Assembly: GCF_030409605.1 (NCBI RefSeq)
Contig: NZ_JAUFQG010000006.1
Location: 1,240,001-1,304,000 of the forward strand
Direction: 5' to 3'
Length of the DNA: 64,000 bases
Source of the DNA: Simiduia curdlanivorans
GTDB taxonomy: Bacteria; Pseudomonadota; Gammaproteobacteria; Pseudomonadales; Cellvibrionaceae
Below the pieces are notes generated by a model. That model searched no databases and was not told the origin of the DNA. It was given only the letters and a program-made list of their open reading frames with translations. Positions 34,104-42,861 of this stretch are shown one piece after another (positions within the stretch are counted from its first letter, which is position 1; the number at the start of each line of letters is the position of its first letter). The position numbers and the translations under genes are program-made.

Positions 34104-35435
34104 ATGAAAACCTCACACCGACTCACCACGCTCGTATCGGTACTCGCTTTATTTATACTCTCCCATACAGTAACGGCAACAACCTCGTCACAGGAAAGAC
34201 ATCACCTAGACAGTCAGCGCGATAACGGTGCCGCGCACTATGCTAAATCCCGCCCACTCGCTATTTCCCTCGGCCCTAGACCCTACTTCTTGGTAGAGGA
34301 TATGGACCCATCGCCACTCAAAACGAAACTTGAACATTGCGCCAATAACCGAAGGGCATTTCGCAGCTCCGACTTCTCCATCGGTCACCGCGGCGCCGCC
34401 TTACAGTTCCCCGAGCACACCGAAGAATCCTACATAGCGGCGGCGCGCACCGGTGCCGGTATCATCGAGTGCGACGTCACCTTCACCAACGATAGAGAAT
34501 TAGTCTGCCGGCATTCGCAGTGCGACCTACATTACACCACCAACATTCTGGAAACACCTCTGGCTAACAAGTGTACGCAAGCTTTTAGCCCTGCCGAATA
34601 CGACCCACAAACTGGCGCACTGATTAAAGCGGCAAGTGCACAGTGCTGCACCTCAGACATCAGTTTGGCCGAGTTCAAAACGCTGAAAGGCAAAATGGAA
34701 GGCAGCAACCCCAGAGCAACAAACCTACAGGATTACTTACAGGCCACACCGGCATGGCGCACCGACGCCTACGCTAGCCGTGGCACCCTGTTGTCGCACA
34801 AGGAAAGCATTCAGTTGATTCGCAGCTTAGGCGCAAAATTTACACCAGAACTGAAAGCGCCCGAAGTTAATATGCCATTTCAAGGTAGCTACACTCAGGC
34901 CCAGTACGCGCAACAAATGATCGATGAATACCGCGCCGCCGGCATCTCGCCTAGGCAGGTATTCCCTCAGTCTTTTAATTTAGCTGATGTAAAATACTGG
35001 CTCATGCACGAACCGGCCTTCGGTAGACAAGCCGTCTATCTCGACGGCCGCTACGACGAGCCAAGCTTTGATCACAATAACGAATTAACCCACAACCCGA
35101 GCATGGCGGAATTAAAAGCCTCGGGCGTCAACATTATCGCACCGCCCCTATGGATGCTATTGGATGTCGACGGCAATCAAAACATTGTACCCAGCCAATA
35201 CGCCAAGCTCGCACAAAGCGCCAAACTCGATATTATCGCCTGGACCTTCGAGCGCTCGGCACCCCTGAATAAAGATGGCGCCTGGTATCACCAAACCACC
35301 GACCAAGTCATCGACAAGGACGGCGACAAGTATGAAAGCCTGCACGTGCTAGCCACCCAAGTGGGGGTGAAAGGTGTATTTTCCGACTGGCCGGCAAGCG
35401 TTAGTTTTTATGCAAACTGCATGAATAAATATTAA
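34104..35435 (+). CDS. exported glycerophosphodiester phosphodiesterase
   Basis: Hydrolyses glycerophosphodiesters to glycerol-3-phosphate and an alcohol. A signal peptide (about 26 residues) precedes a GDPD TIM barrel. The catalytic IGHRGAALQFPEHTEESYIAA and IIECDVTFTNDRELVCRHSQ supply the His, Arg, Glu and Asp residues; FTPELKAPE and a late SDWPASV follow. 443 residues is longer than GlpQ (358), with an insert of about 60 residues rich in Cys (LANKCTQAF, AQCCTSD), perhaps with disulfides. Confidence 0.9.
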   Translation: MKTSHRLTTLVSVLALFILSHTVTATTSSQERHHLDSQRDNGAAHYAKSRPLAISLGPRPYFLVEDMDPSPLKTKLEHCANNRRAFRSSDFSIGHRGAALQFPEHTEESYIAAARTGAGIIECDVTFTNDRELVCRHSQCDLHYTTNILETPLANKCTQAFSPAEYDPQTGALIKAASAQCCTSDISLAEFKTLKGKMEGSNPRATNLQDYLQATPAWRTDAYASRGTLLSHKESIQLIRSLGAKFTPELKAPEVNMPFQGSYTQAQYAQQMIDEYRAAGISPRQVFPQSFNLADVKYWLMHEPAFGRQAVYLDGRYDEPSFDHNNELTHNPSMAELKASGVNIIAPPLWMLLDVDGNQNIVPSQYAKLAQSAKLDIIAWTFERSAPLNKDGAWYHQTTDQVIDKDGDKYESLHVLATQVGVKGVFSDWPASVSFYANCMNKY

Positions 35436-35458
35436 CGCCTGCTTTCTAGCTCAAACTA

Positions 35459-35490
35459 GCTACAAAGCGGGCACTCCGCTTTGTAGCTTT
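35459..35490 (+). terminator. terminator after the glycerophosphodiesterase gene
   Basis: Stem CTACAAAGCGG/CCGCTTTGTAG with a short GCACT-like loop, followed by CTTTT, 24 bases after the stop codon. Confidence 0.75.
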
Positions 35491-35562
35491 TAGGGGAAAC
35501 CTGTTGCCTATTGTCTGTAGAGACAGGCCACCCGGCTTGTTGCTTGTAGGGGCCGGCCATCC

Positions 35563-35608
35563 AGCTTGTAGCTTGTAGCTTGTAGCTTGTAGCTTGTAGC
35601 TTGTAGCT
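35563..35608. repeat. heptanucleotide tandem repeat (AGCTTGT), 6.6 copies
   Basis: Six perfect copies of AGCTTGT followed by AGCT, noncoding, between two genes. Partial copies stand just upstream (GCTTGTTGCTTGTAG at about 35535). A related 7-mer array (GCTTGCG) is at 49068-49090. Confidence 0.95.
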
Positions 35609-35620
35609 AAATATTATCCC

Positions 35621-36610
35621 TTAATCTTCCAACAAGTTTTGGTTGAAAAAAGCAACTCTGGGCTCGCCTTTGGGGCTGGTGTCATAAATCAGTACATAGG
35701 TGTCGCCATCATTGGCGTCGGCAATACTCACGCTAAAAGCCCGACGCTTGATTTGCAATCGACGCTGACCTGCCGATAGTGCGAATTCGGCATAGTACTG
35801 ACCCTTGCCCCAATATTCGAAATCAATATTTTCTTTGCGATCGACAACCAGCTCAAGCTCTTGATAGCGGCCCGATAATTTTTTGTCTGCGCCCTTGGTC
35901 AATTCATGCAATCGACGCATTTCAGCGCGAGCGTCCTTTTGCTCCTTGCTTAGCGGCGCAGGAGCCACTGGGCCAGCCGCGGGTGCAGGCAAGCGCGCTA
36001 TGTCGGCGGCTAGAGCCTCTGATGTTGTCACCTCGATATCAGCTTTACCTGTGGTAGCTTCTACTGGCGCTTCTACCGTATCTCGTTTGGCTGCTAGGGC
36101 GGCAACTTTTTTCTGGTACCTCATTTGCGCTGCTTGGTTGGCAAGCTGTTGTTTCAAACTCGCAATGGTCGATTTTTGGCGGGTAATAAACTCGCGCTGC
36201 TCGATGATCGAGCGCTGAATTTTATCGAGATTTTTATCAATGCGATTTAAACGACTTTGACGACCGTCTAAGCCTTGCTCTGCCAATGCCAAACTTCTCT
36301 GCGCCAACTCCCGCTGCGTCGCTCCCTCGGTATCCTGACTATTACCGGCATTGGCTAACTGAATTCTGGCTTCAACAACATCGGCTAAAGCTTTATCGAG
36401 CCGATCGCGCGCTTCAACTTTGCTTTCCTCATAGCTACTCAATCTACTTTCCAGGGTTTCTAAACTCGCCTGCTTAGTCTCCAACAAGGCTGACTGTTTT
36501 TGCAGCTGCACCTCAAGTGTCGCCGCCATTGTGGTGGCAGGCTCAAAGCAAACAAAGAACACAAGCCATAAGAGCTTGAAAAAGGAGCGCGGTACAGCTA
36601 AAGACAACAT
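35621..36610 (-). CDS. exported coiled-coil protein of unknown function
   Basis: Not recognised as a named family. ATG 36610, with GGA 7 bases before it, gives 329 residues. A signal peptide (hydrophobic LLWLVFFVCF, ...TMAA) leads into a long coiled coil over about residues 30-180 with heptad-like Leu and many Gln/Arg/Glu. A Pro/Ala linker (LPAPAAGPVAPAPL) at about 215 follows. A compact C-terminal domain has NIDFEYWGKGQYYAEFALSAGQ and DTYVLIYDTSPKGEP, with beta-strand character. It could be an envelope spacer like those beside peptidoglycan hydrolases, but no partner gene is adjacent. Upstream frame extension to 36715 lacks signal-peptide character. Confidence 0.75.
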   Translation of the reverse strand: MLSLAVPRSFFKLLWLVFFVCFEPATTMAATLEVQLQKQSALLETKQASLETLESRLSSYEESKVEARDRLDKALADVVEARIQLANAGNSQDTEGATQRELAQRSLALAEQGLDGRQSRLNRIDKNLDKIQRSIIEQREFITRQKSTIASLKQQLANQAAQMRYQKKVAALAAKRDTVEAPVEATTGKADIEVTTSEALAADIARLPAPAAGPVAPAPLSKEQKDARAEMRRLHELTKGADKKLSGRYQELELVVDRKENIDFEYWGKGQYYAEFALSAGQRRLQIKRRAFSVSIADANDGDTYVLIYDTSPKGEPRVAFFNQNLLED

Positions 36611-36808
36611 CGTTTTTCCAGCCGGGGAGGAATTTAAAAGCGGCATTGTACGCAAGTAGAAGTATTTGTGTGTGTTCGATGGTAGAAATGTGATTCCGTT
36701 GGTTTTTCGTATCAACTGAAACCAATAGCCGGTTTTATTTTTATTAGCTAGATAGCGCTAAACGGAGATATTCACGCAACTATCAAAACCGGACTATACA
36801 GGACCCGA

Positions 36809-37384
36809 TTATGTTGACGACTTGTCGTCAACATGGTGAGCAACAGACCTTAAGTAGAAACCCAGAGTGATGCGCGTCAGGCACACCGCGAGAACGAGCG
36901 CCAACAGCGGCAACCACACCACGTGCACTTCAGAAGCTAATACACTCGCGCCACGAGCTGAGAGGAAACTCTTCAAGCCGATGGGCGATACTTCGATGAC
37001 CCGCCAAGGTAAAAAGTAACGGCTTTCGACGAAGGGCCAAGCCAAGGCGACACCCAAACCGCCGTTAGTCAGCGCATCGAGCAACGCATGCGACGCAGTA
37101 CTGACACTGAAGAAAAGAAAAATCGTCAGCCCTTTTGCATGAAAATAATGCCGAGCAAAAGCGCCGAGCGAACCCACCATAAGGGAAAAAACAACAGAGT
37201 GCGTAAAGCCCCGATGGCCTAAAATATCTTGATAGGGGATGCCGAGCTTAAATGCGATGACATCGGCGTCCGGTAAAATACTGACCACGCATCCCCAAAA
37301 ACACAAGCGCCAAGAGATTTGCCGACGCCCCGCCATGACTGTCAACGCCACTGGAATGAGAGCATGAGTCAAAATAGTTGCCAT
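36809..37384 (-). CDS. YdjM-like membrane-bound metal-dependent hydrolase (DUF457)
   Basis: 191-residue membrane protein with about four segments and the YdjM/DUF457 motifs: LPDADVIAF, GHRGFTHSVVFS and ASHALLDALTNGGLGVALAWPF, whose His/Asp residues are thought to bind metal. Substrate is unknown; phospholipid-related roles have been suggested for this superfamily. It starts two bases after the helicase stop, so the two are almost certainly co-translated. Confidence 0.88.
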   Translation of the reverse strand: MATILTHALIPVALTVMAGRRQISWRLCFWGCVVSILPDADVIAFKLGIPYQDILGHRGFTHSVVFSLMVGSLGAFARHYFHAKGLTIFLFFSVSTASHALLDALTNGGLGVALAWPFVESRYFLPWRVIEVSPIGLKSFLSARGASVLASEVHVVWLPLLALVLAVCLTRITLGFYLRSVAHHVDDKSST

Positions 37385-37386
37385 CG

Positions 37387-40074
37387 TTAAAAGCCCCAGC
37401 GCCTAGCTCGCTCAATCGGTGCCTTGAGTTGATGTGCCAAATTGGCAAGCCGCGCCCGATGCAAACGCGCACGGCCCTCTAGGCTGCGGGTGTAAATTAA
37501 ATCGCTGCTACCCACCTGCCGCAACCAGGCCTCGGCAAAATGTTGTGCACGCTTTTTTTGGTTCGCCAAACAATAAGGCACTGCATGGTAGTCGCGCTGG
37601 GTTAATAACCGAAGCAGCACAGAGCGCCGCACAATAAGGTAGCGGGGGTTATCTACCGGCGCGATAATTTCCGTCAAGGACGCCATAAACAACTCTCGCT
37701 CATGGCGCTCACCACCGGAGATATAGAGCTGTGACACACCCCATTCGTCAACGTCAACCGTAAGCATAAAATCAGCCACCTGCGTTGCAACAAGCCCAGC
37801 GGCCGCAAGGCTTTCAAGCAGCGCCTCGCCAATGGCGTGTAAGTCTTGGCCAATATCTCGATAGGCTAACCAGAGTCGGAAGTAATTAAAAAAACGAACA
37901 CCAAAATACAGCGCTGAGAAAGACAGCAATGCGACCAGGCAAATTACAATTGCTTTGCCATCTTGCACGCGCGCTAACAGGCGCGACACCAAGAGTGGCA
38001 TCAGGTCAAACCAAATCGATAAAGACACCATTAATAACGCAAAAAAATGCGCCAGGGAGCGCGTTAACACAAATTCCTTATCCGCTTTATAGCTTTTCTC
38101 GCCCACATAGGGCGCCGCTATGCCCTCTAAGAAGTTCGCGCCGGATAATACAGCCGCTTGCCAGCGCGAATGCATCTCGCCGCGCTCACTCGCCACACTT
38201 AACATCTTGTGGTTGGCTTGCGTAACCGAGTCACTGCCAGCGAGCAAACTATCCAGTTGCAAGCGCGCTATACCGTTTTCAATGACTGCGTCGCCGACGA
38301 TAGAGACGCCGGAAAAGGCTTTAAAGCGCCGAACTAACAAGGAAAAATCTTCACCCAACTGTAACGCTTTAGACAAAGTTTTTGCGGATTTATCCACACA
38401 GGCCAAATGCCAGATATTGGCCACTTTTTTCGGTTCTCGTTTATCCACCCGTATGGCGCGACCGCGCATTTGATTGGATTGCACAAACGACCCCACACTG
38501 GAGGCCAATACCAGAGTGTTTATTGAAGGCGCATCCCAACCCTCACCCAACAGCGCACTGGTGCCCACTAACACATGCAATCTACCCAATTCAAACAGGC
38601 GGGTTATCCAATGCACGATACGCTTTTGCTCCTGCCCCGCTAAGGTTAAGGTTCCAAAACGTTCATCACAGGCTAAAGGCGTGAGTGAAACTAACGTTTC
38701 TGACGTTTCGGCCACCAGCCGTTGTAAATCAGCTAACAGGTGCATTGGAAGAATAACCAGCTGCCCGGTCAACACCGCCATGTGACATGAATCTGTGGGC
38801 GCGATGTTCGAAAGGTGATGACGCAGAGCCTCAAATAAAGGAATTACGCCGAGTTTATTGAGCGCGCCACTGTTATGCACATCGCCTTGGCCAAGGTATT
38901 CGGCGCGAATGAAGTCCGCCAAAACCACCATGCGCAAACCATCACCCAACTGCCCCCACTCGTGCTGGGCCAGCTGCACCACGGCCTGTAATTTTCCGGC
39001 GCTATTGACCAATAATTTCTCGCGCCGCTCTGAATCTTCGATATCAACACGGCCTCTATGCATGAGCCCCGCGCGCCTAAGTTGCGCCGCCACGCGCTCG
39101 CGCAGCGCTTCATACTCCGGCGTTTTTTGATCGAGTAGCTGCTGTAGAGCAAGGGCCAAATGTACAGGCGAAAACTCCGGTAAAACGGCATTTTCTAGCG
39201 CCAATATTTGTTGGTGCTCAATGCAGCGCTCGCGACCGGCTGCGCGCCACAAACACAACGTAGCGATGTAAACATCCAGGTGTTCATAGATCCAGTCGAG
39301 ATGCTCTAAAGGCGTTATCAGCCAAGGTTGCGACGCGAGCCATGAAAATATGCCCGCATCTTCCAAGACATTTTTTGCGAACTGGCGACGCTTCAGCGCT
39401 GCCCGATCGAGTAGCTGGGCTTCTTGTTCGGTGGGGCTACAGAAAAAAATATAATCTTGATGTGGGCACAGGTCGCCGGCGGCCACCAATTCCGGCACCG
39501 CGATCTCAGCATCCACATCGCCATTGAGCGTCATATAGCGCTGCCACTCAAGCCCAGTTACGTCGTAGGGCGGCGTCGCCGTCAAGCCCACAACAACGGG
39601 CGATAAGTGCTCTTTAACCAGCATCAAGGCGCGCCACCAGGCATTTTTTAAGTGGTGCGCTTCATCCAAGACGAGGGTTGATATCGCGCAATCGCGCAGT
39701 TTGGCGAGCACTGTGTCTTTTTGCCCGTGCTTACTCTCGAGCGCCGCATGCAGTGCTTGATAGGTAACCACAGTAAGAAACCTTGGCTCAGACAATGAGG
39801 TGGAAATCCAGTCGGGGCTGGTCGACGTTGCCAAAAATAGCTCGCAAAATCGATCCACCCACTGATCTCTTAAGGCAAGAGAGGGCGCGCATATCAAGGT
39901 CGGCTTGCCGAGCCGACGCATGACTTCTAAGCCGAGAACCGTTTTGCCCGAGCCAGGCGGTGCGACGATATGCAGATGCTGATCGGCGAGATGTGCCTCT
40001 AATTGATCCAGCACCCGCTGCTGATAATGTCGCCAGGGATACTTGAAGCGCGTTTGTGCTGGAAAACCCTCCAT
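37387..40074 (-). CDS. superfamily 2 DEAD/DEAH helicase-like protein with two transmembrane segments
   Basis: 895 residues. The N-terminal two thirds form a SF2 helicase core: Walker A APPGSGKT at residues 38-45, DEAH box in VLDEAHHLKNAWW, motif III GLTATPPYDV, GTSALLGEGWDAPSINTLVLAS, and motif VI MRGRAIR with the arginine finger. After about residue 650 come two hydrophobic segments (FFALLMVSLSIWFDLMPLL and VICLVALLSFSALYFGV). A cytoplasmic-looking C-terminal domain of about 170 residues follows. A helicase core tethered to the membrane is unusual. It starts 18 bases after yebC and ends two bases before the ydjM-like gene. DNA or RNA substrate and role are unknown; an anti-phage role is conceivable but not supported by neighbours. 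Confidence 0.85.
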   Translation of the reverse strand: MEGFPAQTRFKYPWRHYQQRVLDQLEAHLADQHLHIVAPPGSGKTVLGLEVMRRLGKPTLICAPSLALRDQWVDRFCELFLATSTSPDWISTSLSEPRFLTVVTYQALHAALESKHGQKDTVLAKLRDCAISTLVLDEAHHLKNAWWRALMLVKEHLSPVVVGLTATPPYDVTGLEWQRYMTLNGDVDAEIAVPELVAAGDLCPHQDYIFFCSPTEQEAQLLDRAALKRRQFAKNVLEDAGIFSWLASQPWLITPLEHLDWIYEHLDVYIATLCLWRAAGRERCIEHQQILALENAVLPEFSPVHLALALQQLLDQKTPEYEALRERVAAQLRRAGLMHRGRVDIEDSERREKLLVNSAGKLQAVVQLAQHEWGQLGDGLRMVVLADFIRAEYLGQGDVHNSGALNKLGVIPLFEALRHHLSNIAPTDSCHMAVLTGQLVILPMHLLADLQRLVAETSETLVSLTPLACDERFGTLTLAGQEQKRIVHWITRLFELGRLHVLVGTSALLGEGWDAPSINTLVLASSVGSFVQSNQMRGRAIRVDKREPKKVANIWHLACVDKSAKTLSKALQLGEDFSLLVRRFKAFSGVSIVGDAVIENGIARLQLDSLLAGSDSVTQANHKMLSVASERGEMHSRWQAAVLSGANFLEGIAAPYVGEKSYKADKEFVLTRSLAHFFALLMVSLSIWFDLMPLLVSRLLARVQDGKAIVICLVALLSFSALYFGVRFFNYFRLWLAYRDIGQDLHAIGEALLESLAAAGLVATQVADFMLTVDVDEWGVSQLYISGGERHERELFMASLTEIIAPVDNPRYLIVRRSVLLRLLTQRDYHAVPYCLANQKKRAQHFAEAWLRQVGSSDLIYTRSLEGRARLHRARLANLAHQLKAPIERARRWGF

Positions 40075-40092
40075 GTCTTCTCGACCCGCCGA

Positions 40093-40794
40093 CTAGTCAG
40101 CGAGCCCGACATAAACCTCGTGCACGTCATCATCGTCATCGATGGCGCCGAGAAAGGCTTCAACTTCGGCCAGCGCTTCACCTGCCAAGCTAACCGGGTT
40201 TTTCGGGCGGTAGCCAATTTTGGCTGAATCGACGCTAAAGCCAAAGTCGGGCAGCGCCTTAGAGACCAAGTCGAGATCGGTCATGTCGGTAATGAACAGA
40301 GCCGAGCCGTCGTCTTCTACTTCGAAATCTTGTGCGCCGGCCTCGATGGCGGCCAGCTCCACATCGGCGTCGGGCGCGCTGGGCGAGGCTTCAATCAGCC
40401 CTACATGATCGAAATCCCAAGAAACGGAACCCGAGGCACCCAACTGCCCCTTGCGGAACAAAACGCGGATATTAGAGATAGTGCGGTTCACGTTGTCGGT
40501 TAAACACTCGACAATAACCGGCACCTGGTGCGGGGCAAAACCTTCGTACACTACTTTTTCATAACTGACGGCGCCATCGAGCTGGCCAGAGCCTTTCTTG
40601 ATAGCGCGCTCGAGGGTTTCACGGGTCATGGATTGCTTGCGCGCCGCTTCAACCGCCATGCGCAAACGTGGGTTCATGTCTGGGTCTGCGCCAGTGCGGG
40701 CGGCAATCATGATTTCCTTGGTTAACTTGGTAAACAGCTTGCCTTTGGCATTGGCCGCGGCTTCACGGTGTTTAGCTTTCCACTGGGCACCCAT
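40093..40794 (-). CDS. yebC: YebC/PmpR family protein
   Basis: 233-residue YebC-family protein beginning MGAQWKAKHREAAANAKGK. It carries RETLERAIKKGSG, YEGFAPHQVPVIVECLTDNVNRT, FRKGQLGASGSVSWDF and YRPKNPVSL, the variant common in Pseudomonas. YebC proteins are described as DNA-binding regulators and more recently as ribosome-associated factors aiding proline-stretch translation. All three structural domains are present. First gene of a leftward run with the helicase and ydjM-like genes. Confidence 0.92.
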   Translation of the reverse strand: MGAQWKAKHREAAANAKGKLFTKLTKEIMIAARTGADPDMNPRLRMAVEAARKQSMTRETLERAIKKGSGQLDGAVSYEKVVYEGFAPHQVPVIVECLTDNVNRTISNIRVLFRKGQLGASGSVSWDFDHVGLIEASPSAPDADVELAAIEAGAQDFEVEDDGSALFITDMTDLDLVSKALPDFGFSVDSAKIGYRPKNPVSLAGEALAEVEAFLGAIDDDDDVHEVYVGLAD

Positions 40795-40948
40795 GGGCGT
40801 TGCTCTCTATTTTCAGATGTTGTGATGAACCGCGACAAATTGGCGCCGGCGTTAATCGGCGAATTTTATAGAATGTCCGCGCCGGTGCAAGCAAGAGTTC
40901 GATAACGCGGCAGCCGGCCGATAAAAAGTCGGTTGGCACAGAAAGCAG

Positions 40949-40972
40949 AAAGCCGCTACAAGAGCGGCTTCT
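40949..40972 (-). terminator. terminator after the PEP-CTERM gene
   Basis: Stem GAAGCCGCT/AGCGGCTTTC (leftward reading) with a CTTGT loop, about 35 bases after the PEP-CTERM protein stop, followed by a pyrimidine-rich stretch. Confidence 0.65.
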
Positions 40973-41006
40973 AAACAGGCAGAACCTAGAGAGAGGTTCG
41001 CGCGGA

Positions 41007-41609
41007 CTAAGAGCGAGCGATACTTTTGCGGGCAAAACCAAGGCCAAATAAACCGAGGGCCAACAAAACCAATGAACCCGGCTCAGGTACGCTAGCGGCT
41101 ACCACAACACCGTCGAGAAAGTTACCCACAGTGCCATTGGTGATTGACGTAAAGCGAATCTGCGACATTTCGCTCGACGCAATGAAGCTACCCTGAAACT
41201 GGCTCCAGGTGCCAACCACGTGATCGGTTAATTCACCCATCAACGAACCCACGCTATAAGCGAAGGACTCGGCATTGCTTTGACGGGCGCTATAGAAGAA
41301 AGACACATCATAGCTTTGGCCAACCACAGTGGCGAAGTTCTGGAAAATAGAAAACTCACCGGCGTAGGGGTGCGCATTTAATTCAGCATGCTGCTCGCCC
41401 ACGGCCGAGGCAACACCGTTCAAACCATCCCAAATCTCAATATTGCTGCCATCCCAGCCATTCACATCATCGGCTGCGAAATATTGCCAGGTGCCTTCGG
41501 CAACATCATTATCTTCAAAGCTACCGTTAACAATTAAGTTAGCGTTGGCAGAGGCGGCCAATACCAAGCCTAAAACTAAGGCGACTGAATACTTTGCTAG
41601 TTTGTACAT
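41007..41609 (-). CDS. PEP-CTERM sorting domain-containing exported protein
   Basis: 200 residues: signal peptide (...ASANA), then a beta-sandwich-like domain opening NLIVNGSFEDNDV (a form seen in DUF642/galactose-binding-like exported proteins). The C-terminus is VPEPGSLVLLALGLFGLGFARKS, i.e. PEP motif, hydrophobic span, basic tail. Such proteins are cut by an exosortase in bacteria making exopolysaccharide/biofilm matrix; no exosortase is in this window. Flanked by a terminator and an upstream region with no clear promoter. Confidence 0.88.
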   Translation of the reverse strand: MYKLAKYSVALVLGLVLAASANANLIVNGSFEDNDVAEGTWQYFAADDVNGWDGSNIEIWDGLNGVASAVGEQHAELNAHPYAGEFSIFQNFATVVGQSYDVSFFYSARQSNAESFAYSVGSLMGELTDHVVGTWSQFQGSFIASSEMSQIRFTSITNGTVGNFLDGVVVAASVPEPGSLVLLALGLFGLGFARKSIARS

Positions 41610-41931
41610 AAATTAACCAATCCATTGAAATCAAAAGTCTGCAAATCCACTATTAACGATTGCACCCTGAATCCGTTTAAAAGCAAGCACTGAGCCAACC
41701 TTAAAAACCTATTAAAAATCAACATATTACTGAATTTCCATGCACCGTCGAGCCAACTAAATGTAAAAAAAATCGACAATCAACCGTGCGAAACTGATAC
41801 TTCAACCCGATCAATCTATGCCAGCCCACGGGTACAACCTTCCCTCACTAGGGGTGCACGTCGTGTCTAAGGCCAAGGGCGAGTAAGCTAGCAACACTAA
41901 CCGCTTCTTCCAGCCACCGCCCGAGAACGCT
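41610..41931. other. 322-base intergenic stretch
   Basis: Divergent region between the PEP-CTERM gene and the CWC-domain gene. No hairpin, operator-like palindrome or small gene that I can support. Confidence 0.4.
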
Positions 41932-42168
41932 ATGAACGCTATGAACGCCAATGACCTGAAGCCATCAAAGCAACAAGCGCAAACTATTTGCCCCAACTGC
42001 CGGCAACCCAATCAGTGCGCTCTAGTCGAACAGCCAGAGACAAGCGCCTGTTGGTGTATGCAAATCGAACCCATGACTAACAGCCGGCAGGCGCTCAATA
42101 GCACCCAGGCCAATAAAGTCTGTTTGTGTAAAACCTGCTTAATGAATAGCAGGCTTGACCCGCAATAA
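41932..42168 (+). CDS. cysteine-rich CWC domain protein
   Basis: 78-residue protein of the cysteine-rich CWC family: CPNCRQPNQCALVEQ, then ACWCM and CLCKTCL, eight Cys likely binding one or two zinc ions. No signal peptide, so cytoplasmic. Function unknown. Two in-frame ATGs (41932 and 41941) follow a weak GAGAA; the exact start is uncertain. Confidence 0.8.
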   Translation: MNAMNANDLKPSKQQAQTICPNCRQPNQCALVEQPETSACWCMQIEPMTNSRQALNSTQANKVCLCKTCLMNSRLDPQ

Positions 42169-42344
42169 TTTTTTGCACGATATCAGTGCAAGCCAGCAAA
42201 AAGGCAATTTCTTGCGCCCTATTTTAGCGCCCCCTTATCTATCGCTTTTTACTGTCATGACAAAACAGGAAATATTAATAATATTTTTTTAAGCTTATCG
42301 AATTAAAATTGCGCAAAAATACAAAAAAAGTCGTTTTGTAAAAA

Positions 42345-42361
42345 TTGGCACAGCAGATGCA
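42345..42361 (+). promoter_or_regulatory. sigma-54-type promoter
   Basis: TTGGCACAGCAGATGCA matches the RpoN consensus YTGGCACGrNNNTTGCW except at two positions, with GG (42347-42348) and GC (42359-42360) at the required 12-base offset. Predicted transcript start is near 42372, 64 bases before the small secreted protein gene. AT-rich DNA lies upstream. Confidence 0.6.
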
Positions 42362-42435
42362 ATACTAGTCGTGCAGTCAGGCAAAACGCCGACACCCATT
42401 AGCTTACTGATGATGACGAGACAGAGGTATTTACC

Positions 42436-42747
42436 ATGCGATTAATGACACGCGCTTCAACAATTATTGCCATGAGCACTTTAGTCATGATGACCGGTAC
42501 TGCAACAGCGGCCACCTGTGACATGTCCACAGCACCTGCTGCGCCAGCGGTTCCTGCAGCTACCGAGCGTAGCACTGCAAGCATGTTAAGCGCCCAAAGT
42601 GAGATTAAAAGCTACATCAACGCGGCGAAAGAGCACTTGAAATGTGTTAATTCAAGCCGTAAACACAACGCGCTAGTCGATCAGATTTACGCAGTCGCCG
42701 ACGAATACAACACAGCGCTACAAGAATTTAAAGCCAGCACGCGATAA
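42436..42747 (+). CDS. small exported protein of unknown function
   Basis: 103 residues: signal peptide (...TGTATA), an Ala/Pro/Thr-rich linker (STAPAAPAVPAA), and a helical C-terminal part (SEIKSYINAAKEHLKCVNS, LVDQIYAVADEYNTALQEFKAS) with two Cys in the mature chain (ATCDM and LKCVN) that may pair. RBS AGAGG lies 8 bases upstream. Family not recognised. It stands alone between a sigma-54-like promoter and a terminator-like hairpin. Confidence 0.75.
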   Translation: MRLMTRASTIIAMSTLVMMTGTATAATCDMSTAPAAPAVPAATERSTASMLSAQSEIKSYINAAKEHLKCVNSSRKHNALVDQIYAVADEYNTALQEFKASTR

Positions 42748-42813
42748 CAATAAATAGTGTTGTTCTTACCGTTTCATTGCTCTCCTGCTGTCGACCATTG
42801 ACAGACCGGCGCA

Positions 42814-42848
42814 TCAATAGCAAAGCGCTTACTGGGCTTTGCTATTGA
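42814..42848. terminator. hairpin between convergent small-protein genes
   Basis: Perfect 13-bp stem TCAATAGCAAAGC/GCTTTGCTATTGA with a 9-base loop. It is between the small exported protein gene and the leftward 160-residue gene, which end 67 and 14 bases away. No T run directly follows. Confidence 0.6.
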
Positions 42849-42861
42849 CCGCCGAATTTTA

